Source of the DNA: Rickettsia bellii RML369-C
GTDB taxonomy: Bacteria; Pseudomonadota; Alphaproteobacteria; Rickettsiales; Rickettsiaceae
DNA length: 64,000 bases
Assembly: GCF_000012385.1 (NCBI RefSeq)
Contig: NC_007940.1
Span: 1 to 64,000, forward strand
Direction of reading: 5' to 3'
Shown here: positions 28,639-38,436 of the stretch, one piece after another
Position numbering within the stretch: the first letter of the stretch is position 1
Layout: every line of letters begins with the position of its first letter
Translations under genes and position numbers: made by a program
The notes under the pieces: model-generated
Seen by the model: only the letters and a program-made list of their open reading frames with translations
Databases searched by the model: none
Told to the model about the DNA's origin: nothing

Positions 28639-31071
28639 ATGATCAATCATCCTAAACACCCTAAACATCCTAGATATATTAGAGAGAAACAAATAAGCTC
28701 TACAAATAGCTCATCCCAAGAGTCAATTACCAGTAATAAAAATGAAACTCAAACAAAACAAGTAGAAGAAAGTACCAAAACTGTAGCGAAACTAGGCATA
28801 GAAAAAGAAATAGAAAATATATTCGAGAGTGAAAATTTTATTAACTTAGTTAATAAATATAGTGATGAATCTATTTTTAGTAAAAATAAGAAAGTCCTAA
28901 TTATACTAGGGCAAGAACAAGAAGATCTAAATATTATAGTTAATTTTTTTAAAGATAATAAATTAAGTTTGGAACGTAATACACACAAAGATTGGTATTT
29001 TTCAAAAAAAAATCCTGTAGATAATCCAGAAATTTTAGACAGTTTTAGAGGCTATGTAACATATAAAAGTCCTTATTTAAATAGCAAAGCCTCAACACAA
29101 GAACTTACCTTAGATAAATTCTTGTTGCCAAAAATTTTGAGTACTGCTCCTACTAAATTTATATTGGCAGTAAAAAATATTGATACAACAAAAAATGCAG
29201 AAGAGGGTATAAAAAACATCGCTCAGATATTTAAAAAATTTACTCAATTACTTGGCAATGTTGATATAAATGAAGGGAATGTAGCTATAGTGGTAACTGA
29301 CAGTAAGCCAGACGATGATAAAGAACGTATTTCTAATATTTTCCATGATGCTATTGAGCTTTGTAATTTTAATGATAAACAAAAATCTTTTATTAACAAG
29401 ATACAAGACTCTATCTATTTATTGCCCCAAGTTAGTGAACAAGCAAAGGATTATAAAGCTTTACCAAGTTTTAAATCTGGCAATTATATAACTCAAAATG
29501 AAAATAATAAAATAACCATTGATGAAAAACTCATTCCATATTTTATAATACAGACCGTTAAGAACAATATAACAAATGAGGTCAGCAAATTTAAAGAATT
29601 AGTATATGCAAAATGGGAGAAAGAAAAGAGTTTAGTCTTTAAATTTAAAGTTTCTAATAATACTGATAAGTTGCAAAAATTAGTAGAAACCATAAAAAAT
29701 TATAAAGCTACAGATAATAGTAATAAAACTATAGGAAGTTTTTTAGAAGTTGTTAAGGAGTTAAATCAGATTTTAGAAACTCCAAACTCTAAATTGGAAA
29801 GCTTCTTAAATTATTTAAAACATTTTTCTGATACTAAATTAAGTGATCAACATGATTTAGACATAATTGATGTTAAAGATTGGTTTAGCACTTTATTTGC
29901 TCCTTTTAATAAAATAAATTTAGAAGCGGAATTAATAGAGTCTTTTAAAACTGTATTAAAAAGTGATGAGTTTTCATTTGTTGGTAAGCTAAATGATGCT
30001 ATTAAAGACTTTTATCAAGATATAAAAAATAGTAAGATTTTAGATATAAATCAAATAAATAACATAGAAAATCTAAAAGCTTTTTTAAAATCTATTAAAG
30101 ATGCTAAGATTCAAAATTTAAAGGATATTACAGATACATTAACAAACAATATTCATTGTATATCTTTTAAATCTTTAGATATGTCTAAGATCATACTTGA
30201 TAGTATAAGTAACTTTAAAAAATTAGTAAGTTCGATTAGTGAGCAAGAAGCTAAATCTCTTTGGAGTTGTATTACAGCATTTAAATCTATTGATGAAAAA
30301 AGTTTTACTGAAGTAATATATAGTAAGCTACTACATAGCCAAATAGCACCTATGCAAGGACAGAGTGCTTATAATTCGTTAGGGGAGTTATTAATAGCAA
30401 CGCATGGATCTATCGCTTTTCATAATAAACAAGATGAATTGTACAAAAATCAATTAGCTGAAATTTATTGTCAGCATGCACAAGTTGTAAATACACCTTC
30501 TGCAATAGATTTATATAAAAAAGCTGCTGCTCTAGATTCTGTTAAAGCAAATATAAAACTAGGTAACATATATTTACAGCAAAGAGAATATGCAAAAGCA
30601 TTAGAATATTTAAGAAAAACTAAATGTATTGATGACGAAAAGAAAGCATTTAAAGGATTAATCGATGAGATGAAGCATAATCCTGAGATAAATGATAGGA
30701 ATTTAGCAGACGAGTATTTATTGCAGGCAGGATATTATGAAAAACACAGTAGAATAGATGATGCAACAAAAGCTTATCTTATTGCTATAGGTAAAATGGA
30801 AGGAATAGTTGAGCCTAAGGATTATTTAAAATTATCTAAGATATATACAAATCTAGCAAAAATAGTTTTACCGAGTAATAATAATAAAACAGAATATTTT
30901 ATGCAAGCTACAGGATATAAGGTATTAGCAGAAAAATTTGATATTCCTCAAAAAATAGAACAAGATACATCTGTAGATTTATCACGCCCTATTTACGATC
31001 CTAAGGATGTTTTATTAAGTGGTGACAATAGTTCTAATGATTCTGATTATTACTCAGACTCAGGTAATTAA
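28639..31071 (+). CDS. Large Rickettsia protein with C-terminal TPR/Sel1-like repeats
   Basis: 810 residues from ATG 28639 (TTG 28633 would add two), with AATAGG as a possible ribosome site. The N-terminus has a His-Pro-Lys repeat (HPKHPKHPRY) and a Ser/Asn/Gln-rich linker. Residues 50-560 have no recognised family and are rich in Lys, Asn and Ile. From about 590 to 770, TPR-like units appear (AEIYCQHAQVVNTPSAIDLY, then IKLGNIYLQQREYAKALEYL, then AGYYEKHSRIDDATKAYLIA). It ends in SGDNSSNDSDYYSDSGN, Ser/Asp-rich. There is no signal peptide. A protein-interaction role, perhaps a secreted effector, is speculation. Confidence 0.75.
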   Translation: MINHPKHPKHPRYIREKQISSTNSSSQESITSNKNETQTKQVEESTKTVAKLGIEKEIENIFESENFINLVNKYSDESIFSKNKKVLIILGQEQEDLNIIVNFFKDNKLSLERNTHKDWYFSKKNPVDNPEILDSFRGYVTYKSPYLNSKASTQELTLDKFLLPKILSTAPTKFILAVKNIDTTKNAEEGIKNIAQIFKKFTQLLGNVDINEGNVAIVVTDSKPDDDKERISNIFHDAIELCNFNDKQKSFINKIQDSIYLLPQVSEQAKDYKALPSFKSGNYITQNENNKITIDEKLIPYFIIQTVKNNITNEVSKFKELVYAKWEKEKSLVFKFKVSNNTDKLQKLVETIKNYKATDNSNKTIGSFLEVVKELNQILETPNSKLESFLNYLKHFSDTKLSDQHDLDIIDVKDWFSTLFAPFNKINLEAELIESFKTVLKSDEFSFVGKLNDAIKDFYQDIKNSKILDINQINNIENLKAFLKSIKDAKIQNLKDITDTLTNNIHCISFKSLDMSKIILDSISNFKKLVSSISEQEAKSLWSCITAFKSIDEKSFTEVIYSKLLHSQIAPMQGQSAYNSLGELLIATHGSIAFHNKQDELYKNQLAEIYCQHAQVVNTPSAIDLYKKAAALDSVKANIKLGNIYLQQREYAKALEYLRKTKCIDDEKKAFKGLIDEMKHNPEINDRNLADEYLLQAGYYEKHSRIDDATKAYLIAIGKMEGIVEPKDYLKLSKIYTNLAKIVLPSNNNKTEYFMQATGYKVLAEKFDIPQKIEQDTSVDLSRPIYDPKDVLLSGDNSSNDSDYYSDSGN

Positions 31072-31150
31072 AATATCTTAATATAATTTTTATAGACAAG
31101 TAAAAATGAGGTGATAGTATAAAATAAATATATTTAATTACAAATTAGAT

Positions 31151-31819
31151 ATGACTCAAGATTATCCAGCTGATGATACAAAAAAAATTGCTGAGCAAAT
31201 AAAAGATGCTTTAATGGGTATTAGTGACTCGCTTGTACTTGAAAGCACAGAAGTAGAAGAGCTTTTTGAGGAGTTGAGCCAAAGTGAAGATTTTGAATAT
31301 GAGATAGAGCAGATACTTGCTATCTTAAATGAACAAACTATGGATTTAACTCAACTCCAATCGCAAATTATTTTATTGATCCGTAAATATTTAGGTAAAA
31401 CTAAAAATCTAAAGCTTAAAATGCTGAAGATGGATGAAAAACTTATCAGTAAAAATATTTCCGAAGTCAGTAACTATTTAATGCATCAACATTCCAAAAT
31501 TGTTAGAGATGCTAATAAAAACCTTGCAAACCAGAAAGATAAATTACAAGGCTTAACTAAGCAGGCAAGAATAGACCTAAAGCGTTTGATAAAAAGTTTT
31601 GCTGTTTATCAGATTTATATGTTTATGAATCCAAAAAGGATAGCCGGTGAGACAAAATTAATGAATTTTGCCTATAATTTTATTAGAGGTGGAATGAAAT
31701 TAGCCCAAAAATATGAGGGTGGAAAGCCAAGAGATATCAAATCATATTCCCCTAAACTTATTAAAAAGCTTGAAAGAGCTCGTGCTGGTTTTAAAAAAAG
31801 CGGCGGCATTTCAATTTAA
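31151..31819 (+). CDS. Conserved hypothetical protein
   Basis: 222 residues that I do not recognise as a functional family. It starts with an acidic helical part (LESTEVEELFEELSQSEDFE), continues with amphipathic helices (LTQLQSQIILLIRKYLGKTK), and ends strongly basic (KLIKKLERARAGFKKSGGIS). No signal peptide or membrane segment is visible. It follows the TPR gene on the same strand by 80 bases and may belong to the same unit. Confidence 0.7.
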   Translation: MTQDYPADDTKKIAEQIKDALMGISDSLVLESTEVEELFEELSQSEDFEYEIEQILAILNEQTMDLTQLQSQIILLIRKYLGKTKNLKLKMLKMDEKLISKNISEVSNYLMHQHSKIVRDANKNLANQKDKLQGLTKQARIDLKRLIKSFAVYQIYMFMNPKRIAGETKLMNFAYNFIRGGMKLAQKYEGGKPRDIKSYSPKLIKKLERARAGFKKSGGISI

Positions 31820-31863
31820 ATATTGTCTTCTTCTACAAAAGCCTTATAGTTTAATAAAATTAA

Positions 31864-32283
31864 TTCAATTATTATGGAGAAAGCACTTTCAACTTAAATC
31901 ATTCATGCGAACTTAATATTGAAAAATTAATAACTTGGATACATCTTGGTTGCAGCTCCGAAGAAAAACACCATGCTCAAGCTGTAGAAATTAATATAAA
32001 TTTAATTTTCCCAACTCCTCCACTAGCTACTCAAACTGATAATATCGATGATACCATTTGCTATGCAGAAACTGTAAGACTGATACAAAAGATTTGTCAG
32101 GAGAATCGCTTTAATCTTATCGAATATTTAGCAGCCCGAATATATGATATTATTTATCATGATCTTATCAAAACTAAATCAGAAAAAGTTTTTTTAAAGG
32201 TAACTGTTACTAAATTAAAATCACCAGTTTCAGGAGTACATGGCGGAATTTCTTTTTCTTACTCAGGGAAAGATAGTATATGA
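31864..32283 (+). pseudogene. folB: Dihydroneopterin aldolase (FolB), without a standard start codon
   Basis: An open frame of 139 codons that ends in TGA overlapping the folKP start (ATGA). It carries FolB features: TWIHLGCSSEEKHHAQAVEI at the N-terminal strand, FNLIEYLAARIYDII around the catalytic Glu, and VTKLKSPVSGVHGGISFSYS with the conserved Lys near the end. No ATG, GTG or TTG occurs in frame before the conserved region. Either the 5' end has decayed or a rare start (ATT/ATA) is used. The product would convert dihydroneopterin to hydroxymethyl-dihydropterin, feeding folKP directly. Confidence 0.72.
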
Positions 32284-33596
32284 TTTATATTTCTATAGGC
32301 AGTAATTTAGGCAACAGGTTTTTAAATATTAGAAGAGCTCTAAATTTACTCAAAAGCCATGGTTTTGTACTACTTAGGCAATCTATTATTTTTGAGACGC
32401 AAGCTATTCTACCACCTAACGCAGATAGTAGTTGGGATAGACCATATTATAACATGGTGGTACAAGGTACTACTGCTTTATTGCCCAATGCACTGCTAAC
32501 TGTGCTTAAAAAGATTGAACAGCAAATAGGCAGAAAAGAGAATTATGATAAATGGTGTCCACGAGTTATTGATCTAGATATTTTACTTTGGGATAGTTAT
32601 CATATAGATTTACCAGATTTAAAAATACCTCATTCCCAATTATTAAATAGACCGTTTCTTATTCATCTTATTGCAAGCTTGAGCATAGAATGCCGTTATA
32701 TTTGCCCTGATAATAACCTCTATAACGATAAAGCTTTTGCAGAAATAGCCCATTTAATTGAAAATCAAGGGGTTATACGCTCACTTGTTTTAAATCCTCA
32801 ATTTGTTGGTATTTTAAATATTACTCCTGATTCTTTTTCTGATGGAGGTTTGAGTTTTCATAAGGAAGATGCCGTTAAGAATTTTGTACATTTAATGGAT
32901 GCAGGATCTAGTATGATCGATCTTGGTGCTCAGTCAACACGTCCCTCTGCTTTTATGATTAGTGAGGATGAAGAATATACTGGGCTTGATAGTGTTCTTG
33001 AAGAGCTAAAAGGAGTTATAGAAAAAACAGAAGCCCTTATTAGTATCGATAGTTTTTCGCCTGAAGTGATTAAACGAATTCTAAAAAAATATCCCGTTCA
33101 TTGTATTAACTTAGTTAAAACTAATTTAGATAATGATACATTACGATTAATTGCAGATTATAATTGTAAAATTGTTATTATGCATTCGCTAACCGTTCCG
33201 CCACAAAAACAGCAATGTCTTGATTTTGATAAATCTCTGATTATTAGCTTAAATATATGGGCAGAGCAAGAAATAGCAAAATTAGAAAAATGTGGATTTG
33301 ATAGAAAAGATATAATTTTTGATCCGGGTATAGGTTTTGGAAAGTCTGTTTATCAAAATTTACATATATTACAAAATATTCAAGAATTTAAAAAATTAGG
33401 ATGTGAGATATTAGTTGGTCACTCAAGAAAATCTTATATTTCTACTTTCTATAATTCTATCGCAAAAGAAAGAGATTTAGAAACAATAGCAATATCAAAA
33501 TATTTAGCTGAAAATGGGGTCAACTATTTACGAGTGCATAATGTTGAAGATCATCAAAGATTCTTTGTAACACAGGCATATACTCTTAATAAATAA
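32280..33596 (+). CDS. folKP: Fused HPPK-dihydropteroate synthase (FolK-FolP)
   Basis: 438 residues. HPPK, residues 1-160: IGSNLGNR and CPRVIDLDILLWD. DHPS, residues 170-435: VGILNITPDSFSDGG, DLGAQSTRPSA, DPGIGFGKS and LVGHSRKSY. The two steps pyrophosphorylate hydroxymethyl-dihydropterin and condense it with p-aminobenzoate. Rickettsia often have this fusion. It is the second gene of the folB-folKP-folA cluster, coupled to folB by a 4-base overlap; folA starts nine bases after its stop. Confidence 0.94.
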   Translation: MIYISIGSNLGNRFLNIRRALNLLKSHGFVLLRQSIIFETQAILPPNADSSWDRPYYNMVVQGTTALLPNALLTVLKKIEQQIGRKENYDKWCPRVIDLDILLWDSYHIDLPDLKIPHSQLLNRPFLIHLIASLSIECRYICPDNNLYNDKAFAEIAHLIENQGVIRSLVLNPQFVGILNITPDSFSDGGLSFHKEDAVKNFVHLMDAGSSMIDLGAQSTRPSAFMISEDEEYTGLDSVLEELKGVIEKTEALISIDSFSPEVIKRILKKYPVHCINLVKTNLDNDTLRLIADYNCKIVIMHSLTVPPQKQQCLDFDKSLIISLNIWAEQEIAKLEKCGFDRKDIIFDPGIGFGKSVYQNLHILQNIQEFKKLGCEILVGHSRKSYISTFYNSIAKERDLETIAISKYLAENGVNYLRVHNVEDHQRFFVTQAYTLNK

Positions 33597-33604
33597 AATA
33601 TATT

Positions 33605-34108
33605 ATGAAAAATAGAAAAATTACCGGCATAATGGCATGCGATCCTAAAGGAGTGATAGGGCTTAAAGGGCGGATGCCTTGGTCTTACCCTGAGGAGTTT
33701 GAGTATTTTTATCAAATAGTGAAAAATAATATTATAGTCATGGGGCATAAAACCTTTGACTCACTACCTCCTAAAATCTTACAAAACTGCATTTGCATTG
33801 TCTTTTCAAGAAATACGCCCACTTCCGATAATGATGTATTTTTTGTAGAGTCTTTAGATGAATTTTGGCAGGTAATAGAAATCTTTGCTGATAAGAAAAT
33901 TTTTATGGTCGGAGGTGCAGAAATAGCTACTTTTTTTCTAAAGCAAAATCTTCTCGATGAATTTTTGCTTACAAGGATAAATAACGACTATGAAGGGGAT
34001 GCTTTTTTCCCTCTTGATCTTTTAAAAGGTTGGGATTCAATGATGATTTATAAAACAAATAATTATCAAATTTACAAATTCACCAAAAATGCGATAATGA
34101 ACATTTAA
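33605..34108 (+). CDS. folA: Dihydrofolate reductase
   Basis: 167 residues. Signature features: IMACDPKGVIGLKGRMPWSY at the substrate and NADPH site, IIVMGHKTFDSLP, and the central MVGGAEIATFFL glycine motif. It reduces dihydrofolate with NADPH to recycle the cofactor for thymidylate synthesis. It completes a folate operon, and recF follows 17 bases later. Confidence 0.93.
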   Translation: MKNRKITGIMACDPKGVIGLKGRMPWSYPEEFEYFYQIVKNNIIVMGHKTFDSLPPKILQNCICIVFSRNTPTSDNDVFFVESLDEFWQVIEIFADKKIFMVGGAEIATFFLKQNLLDEFLLTRINNDYEGDAFFPLDLLKGWDSMMIYKTNNYQIYKFTKNAIMNI

Positions 34109-34125
34109 TCATTATCTTTCGTTAA

Positions 34126-35208
34126 ATGAAAAATATTTTCTTACATTCCTTAATAGTTGAGAATTACCGTAATTTCAAAAATCTCGAGCTAAAAACCGAT
34201 AACATTCCAATAACTATTATTGGTGAAAATGGCAGTGGTAAAACTAATATCTTAGAAGCAATATCGCTTTTTTATCCAGGTAGAGGTTTAAGATCAGCAA
34301 GACTTGCTGATATATGTAGAGAGTCAGAAGATCATTGCTCTGTTAGAGCTTTATTGCAAAGTAAGCTTGGGCTTGCAGAGTTTAGCACACAAATCAAACG
34401 CATATCCAATAGAAGAACAACCGAATATAATAATTCCAAAATCGCCAATAATGAATTAAGTAAATTTACCAGTATGGTATGGCTTACCCCTCAAATGGAA
34501 GGGATTTTTACGAGCGGTACTAGTGATAGAAGAAAATTTTTTGACCGAATAGTTTATAATTTTGATCCAAAACATGCAGAATTAGTTAGTAAATATGAAC
34601 ATTATATGCAGGAGCGGAATAAAATTCTAGCTGAAGATATGTGGGATAATAATTGGCTTAAAACTATTGAAGAAAAAATGGCTGACACTTCAATCTACAT
34701 TGCTAATAATCGCCTCAAAACTTTAGAGTTTATGCAGCAAGCAATTGATGATCTTGAAAACGAATTCCCAAAAGCTGAGCTATCAATTGATGGCATGGTA
34801 GAGCAGAAAATATTAAACGGCGAAGAAGATGTTGTTGGTTTTATTGCGGCAGAGCTTCATAAAACAAGAGATAAAGACAAGTTACTTGGTCGCACCAGCT
34901 TTGGAGTCCATAAAAGCGACTTTTTAGTTAAACATAAACACAAGAATATCTTAGCAAAATTTTGTTCTACCGGTGAGCAGAAAGCTATTTTAATTGCAAT
35001 AATACTTGCCGAGATGAATTATGCTATAAAGTTAACTAAAACAGCTCCTATTTTGCTTTTAGATGAAGTATTTGTTCATTTAGATGATAGAAGACGAAAC
35101 TATTTAACCGAATTTTTTATAAGTATCAATCTACAATTATGGGTCACAGCCACCGATTTAAAAGGAATAGAAGAGTTTGGAAATAAATCTCAGTTGATTA
35201 AATTATAG
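34126..35208 (+). CDS. recF: DNA replication/repair protein RecF
   Basis: 360 residues. The SMC-like ATPase shows Walker A (GENGSGKTN, residues 33-41), the signature FCSTGEQKA and Walker B LLLDEVFVHLDDRRR. VENYRNFKNLEL at the start is typical RecF. It loads RecA at gapped DNA with RecOR. In many bacteria recF lies by dnaN; here it closes the folate cluster. Confidence 0.95.
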   Translation: MKNIFLHSLIVENYRNFKNLELKTDNIPITIIGENGSGKTNILEAISLFYPGRGLRSARLADICRESEDHCSVRALLQSKLGLAEFSTQIKRISNRRTTEYNNSKIANNELSKFTSMVWLTPQMEGIFTSGTSDRRKFFDRIVYNFDPKHAELVSKYEHYMQERNKILAEDMWDNNWLKTIEEKMADTSIYIANNRLKTLEFMQQAIDDLENEFPKAELSIDGMVEQKILNGEEDVVGFIAAELHKTRDKDKLLGRTSFGVHKSDFLVKHKHKNILAKFCSTGEQKAILIAIILAEMNYAIKLTKTAPILLLDEVFVHLDDRRRNYLTEFFISINLQLWVTATDLKGIEEFGNKSQLIKL

Positions 35209-35259
35209 GCGTTGCTTGCGTGGATCGAAAAGCACTTGCAGTGTCATCCCGTGGTCAAG

Positions 35260-35466
35260 CCTATAGTACCGGACAGTTTTAAAAAAGTGTTATATTTTAT
35301 TCAGGTGTAGGTGACCTTATATGTCATTCCCGCGTAGGCGGGAATCCAGTATAAAGCGAGAGAAATCGAGCTTTTAGCTTTAAAAATTTACTGTATTTAG
35401 GCTTTTTTTCCTGGATTCCCGCCTATGCGGGAATGACATAGAATAAAAATTGTCCGGTACTATAGG
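35260..35466 (+). mobile_element. 207-bp miniature inverted-repeat element holding an RPE
   Basis: Perfect 16-bp terminal inverted repeats (CCTATAGTACCGGACA at 35260-35275 and its complement at 35451-35466), flanked by the 5-bp direct repeat TCAAG (35255-35259 and 35467-35471). It sits in the loop of a small palindrome (CCCGTGG...CCACGAG). Inside, 35321-35440 is an RPE with arms TGTCATTCCCGCGTAGGCGG and complement, one mismatch in 29 bases. It has no coding capacity and would depend on a transposase elsewhere. The rest of the 317-base gap between recF and the TPR gene is RPE flank sequence. Confidence 0.78.
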
Positions 35467-35525
35467 TCAAGCCACGAGATAACACCGAGTAGAGTAAATT
35501 ATATAGCAACTTCAGCAAAACGTTG

Positions 35526-36218
35526 TTAATTAATATCATGATGATCTTGCATATTAGTGTCTTCACCCATAGGTGGTACAAATTCAGTAAGATCTGAAGT
35601 AGTAGTTTGATTAGTTTCGTTTATTTCTGAACTTAGTGAGCTATTAAGTTCTCCTAATTGTTTAGTCATAAATTCTAATTCTTTGTCAATATAATTATCC
35701 GAAGCTGGTTTATTTAGTTTTAATAATACTCGCCGAGTAAAGTCTTGTATGAAACTTTCTCTTTTTGTTAATAAGTCGTCTATATTTATTTCACTAAACT
35801 GCCGTTCAATAATTTGACTATTAAACTGTGTAAATGCTTGTAAAAATATTTGTATATTTTGATGTTTAGCATTAGCCTCAGCATTATTAAAACATTCATT
35901 TGCATCAAATTCTTGCTGTAATTTAACTAAAGAACAACCTTTATGAAAATTATATAAGGCGATATTGTCAGCTTCATTAGCATCTTTTAAAGCTTCATCA
36001 AAAAAAGCTATAGCTTTCTCATGATCATTTGTCTCTTCTGAATGATATAAGGCAAGAGCTTTACAGTAATTAGCCTCGCCTATTTTATTTAAATTAATTA
36101 AAGCTTCTGCTTTTTCCCAATAGGCGTCTTTTAAACTAATTTTCTTTGGAGTTAAATATCCCTTGTCAGAAGTAATAAATTTATCAAAATTTACAATAGC
36201 TTCTTCGTTTTTACTCAT
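35526..36218 (-). CDS. TPR-repeat protein, C-terminal fragment of a frameshifted gene
   Basis: 230 residues as an independent frame. It has TPR-like units (DAYWEKAEALINLNKIGEAN, then EKAIAFFDEALKDANEADN), then an unrecognised helical part and an acidic tail ending NMQDHHDIN. Upstream of its ATG the same frame stays open and encodes YKAQLLKIMSKNEEAIVNF, a natural TPR continuation. This shows that it was once joined to the frame at 36224-36985. Function unknown. Confidence 0.6.
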   Translation of the reverse strand: MSKNEEAIVNFDKFITSDKGYLTPKKISLKDAYWEKAEALINLNKIGEANYCKALALYHSEETNDHEKAIAFFDEALKDANEADNIALYNFHKGCSLVKLQQEFDANECFNNAEANAKHQNIQIFLQAFTQFNSQIIERQFSEINIDDLLTKRESFIQDFTRRVLLKLNKPASDNYIDKELEFMTKQLGELNSSLSSEINETNQTTTSDLTEFVPPMGEDTNMQDHHDIN

Positions 36219-36223
36219 TATTT

Positions 36224-36985
36224 TTAAAAGTTGTGCCTTATATAATGATAAGTTTCAGTGACAACTCTATCGTTATCGCTCATATTTCCTTTGTGGGTCA
36301 TCAATTCATCATAAACTGCTATTGCTTTATCAAACTGTCCTGCTTCTTTTAAAATGTTTGCTTTTTCCCAATAAGCTATACATGAAAACTTATTATATTT
36401 TATGGCTTCATCAAGATTTTGCAAAGCTTCATCAATTGCTTTCAATTTTTCTAATAATAGAGCTTTATAACAATAAGCTTTTGCAAGAGATTTATTATAA
36501 TAATCAAGTTGATTTTCAAACATCACTGTTGTACTTTCTGAAATTTGAAAATTATCTTTTTGTTTTATGGCTTTATTATAGAATGCCATTGCTTTATCAT
36601 ATTGCTCTTCAATTTCAAAAACACTTCCTATAGCTAAAAATGGCTCAACATCAAAATTAAGCTCAAAATGTGTTTTTCCACTCTCATACTTTACGTTTCC
36701 ACATTCGAAAGCTTTCTTATAGGCAAACATTGCTGTTTGATAATCACCCTGATTAAATAGTTTATGACCTGCATCAAGATAGTACCGCCCCTTAATTGCA
36801 TTTTCTTTAAATTCCCGAGCATAAGGTTGCATATATTCATTTATTATGCTCAACATAGTTGCTACTACTTCACTATCATATGTATTTTCTAAACTTACTG
36901 ATTCTTCCTTAATAATAGTTGCTTCTTGTGCTTCCATGATATTTTTTAATCTATCAACTTCTTCGTTAGTTAATTTCTTTTTCAT
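36224..36985 (-). CDS. TPR-repeat protein, N-terminal fragment of a frameshifted gene
   Basis: 253 residues. It has at least four TPR units (GDYQTAMFAYKKAFECGNVK, EEQYDKAMAFYNKAIKQ, AIDEALQNLDEAIKYNKFSC, AGQFDKAIAVYDELM). The frame ends early (TETYHYIRHNF) after a one-base shift around 36233-36250. No signal peptide. The start is well placed after an AATTAT-rich leader. It resembles the other TPR protein in this window in composition. Rickettsia TPR proteins of this kind have no known role. Confidence 0.65.
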   Translation of the reverse strand: MKKKLTNEEVDRLKNIMEAQEATIIKEESVSLENTYDSEVVATMLSIINEYMQPYAREFKENAIKGRYYLDAGHKLFNQGDYQTAMFAYKKAFECGNVKYESGKTHFELNFDVEPFLAIGSVFEIEEQYDKAMAFYNKAIKQKDNFQISESTTVMFENQLDYYNKSLAKAYCYKALLLEKLKAIDEALQNLDEAIKYNKFSCIAYWEKANILKEAGQFDKAIAVYDELMTHKGNMSDNDRVVTETYHYIRHNF

Positions 36986-37073
36986 AATTTTATCTAATTT
37001 TAATATATTGTGAGTGATAAAAATCTATTACTAACTATCGCAAGAAAAAGCAAGAAATTTTTCTAATAATTCC

Positions 37074-38411
37074 TCACTTCCCTATACAGAAATTCTTAAA
37101 TATCTCGCCGAGGATTTCTTCAACATCAATAATGCCTGTAATAGCACCTATTCTACGCATAGTCATTCTGATATCTTCAGTTGCTAGAACTAAATCATTA
37201 TCGAGGTTAAAATCTTTTAGATAGACGAGAGCTTGTTTAAGGTGATGGCGGTGGCGTTCATTTGTTATATAAGGCGTTTCAGTAAAACCTGCCATATTTT
37301 CAGCAATTTCTTCAATATTTTTTAATATACTCGGTAAAGCTATATTGTTTTTAATTGAAACCTTTAAGCATCTATATTTATTTTCTATATTAAATATTCT
37401 ATTTTCGGGAATAAGGTCAATTTTATTAATTATTACAATAGTATTCTCATCAATCAAACCTGTTATATCTTCATTGACTGCGGAGTCTAAAGTCTCAGCA
37501 TCGAACATCACAATTTTAATATCAGCTTTTTTTGCTGAATCTATTGCCCTCTTTATCCCCTCTTGTTCTATAACATCATTGCTTTCGCCTCTTATACCTG
37601 CTGTATCTTGCAAAATAATAGGGTATCCGCCTATATCCAAATGTCCCTCTATTATATCTCTAGTAGTACCTGCTATATTTGAGACAATTGCAATATCTCT
37701 TCGCATCAGGAAATTAAGTAGGCTAGACTTGCCAGCATTCGGTGGTCCTATAATTGCAAGCTTTAACCCACTTCTAAGCAATTCCCCTTTTCTGTTATCA
37801 TTAAGATATTCGGATATTGTGTTTATAAGTGTTTTATGAGTATTTGTAACGTCTTTTAATACACTTTCCGGTATATCTTCGTCAGGAAAATCTATATAAG
37901 CCTCAAGTAAAGATATAATCCGCAGCAACTGACTTCGCCAGCTATTATATAGCTCTTCAAGTGCTCCCCCTGCTTGCCTAATTGCCTGTTTATGTTGCAT
38001 AATTGTTTCAGCATTAATTAAATCGGCAATGCCCTCTGCTGCCGTTAAATCGAATTTATTATTTAGAAAAGCTCTTTTGGTGAATTCCCCTGCTTCTGCT
38101 AAACGAACGCCTGGTATATTTAGTAAAGCATTCGTAAGCATTATAGAGATGGCTTTACTACCGTGCGTATGAATTTCCACCACATCTTCGCCGGTAAAGC
38201 TATTAGGTGCTTTGAAATAAACAACCATAGCATTATCGATTAAGTCATTGCTTTCTGGGGAAGTAAGTTTTTGGTAATACATAAAGCGTGGTTTAAAATT
38301 AGATTTACCAGTTAGTAACTTTAAAACCTCTAAACTTTTAGTCCCAGAAACTCTAAAAACTGCTACCCCTGCCTTACCAAAGCTAGAGCTTTGTGCAAAT
38401 ATCGTTTCCAT
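37074..38411 (-). CDS. mnmE: tRNA uridine-5-carboxymethylaminomethyl modification GTPase MnmE
   Basis: 445 residues from ATG 38411 ([15 protein letters not shown]), the standard N-terminus. A longer frame to 38672 only reads through the RPE at 38437-38561 and is rejected. The G domain carries [16 protein letters not shown] and NKID. The conserved C-terminus is FCIGK, with the catalytic Cys. With MnmG it modifies the wobble uridine of tRNAs, using a folate one-carbon unit. It diverges from the glutamate dehydrogenase gene. Confidence 0.96.
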   Translation of the reverse strand: METIFAQSSSFGKAGVAVFRVSGTKSLEVLKLLTGKSNFKPRFMYYQKLTSPESNDLIDNAMVVYFKAPNSFTGEDVVEIHTHGSKAISIMLTNALLNIPGVRLAEAGEFTKRAFLNNKFDLTAAEGIADLINAETIMQHKQAIRQAGGALEELYNSWRSQLLRIISLLEAYIDFPDEDIPESVLKDVTNTHKTLINTISEYLNDNRKGELLRSGLKLAIIGPPNAGKSSLLNFLMRRDIAIVSNIAGTTRDIIEGHLDIGGYPIILQDTAGIRGESNDVIEQEGIKRAIDSAKKADIKIVMFDAETLDSAVNEDITGLIDENTIVIINKIDLIPENRIFNIENKYRCLKVSIKNNIALPSILKNIEEIAENMAGFTETPYITNERHRHHLKQALVYLKDFNLDNDLVLATEDIRMTMRRIGAITGIIDVEEILGEIFKNFCIGK

Positions 38412-38436
38412 TTTTTTGATACTCCTAATATAAAAC

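Noticed and set aside
31713-31916. 67-residue frame overlapping the end of the hypothetical gene and folB
   Set aside because: It is out of frame with both and has no family features.
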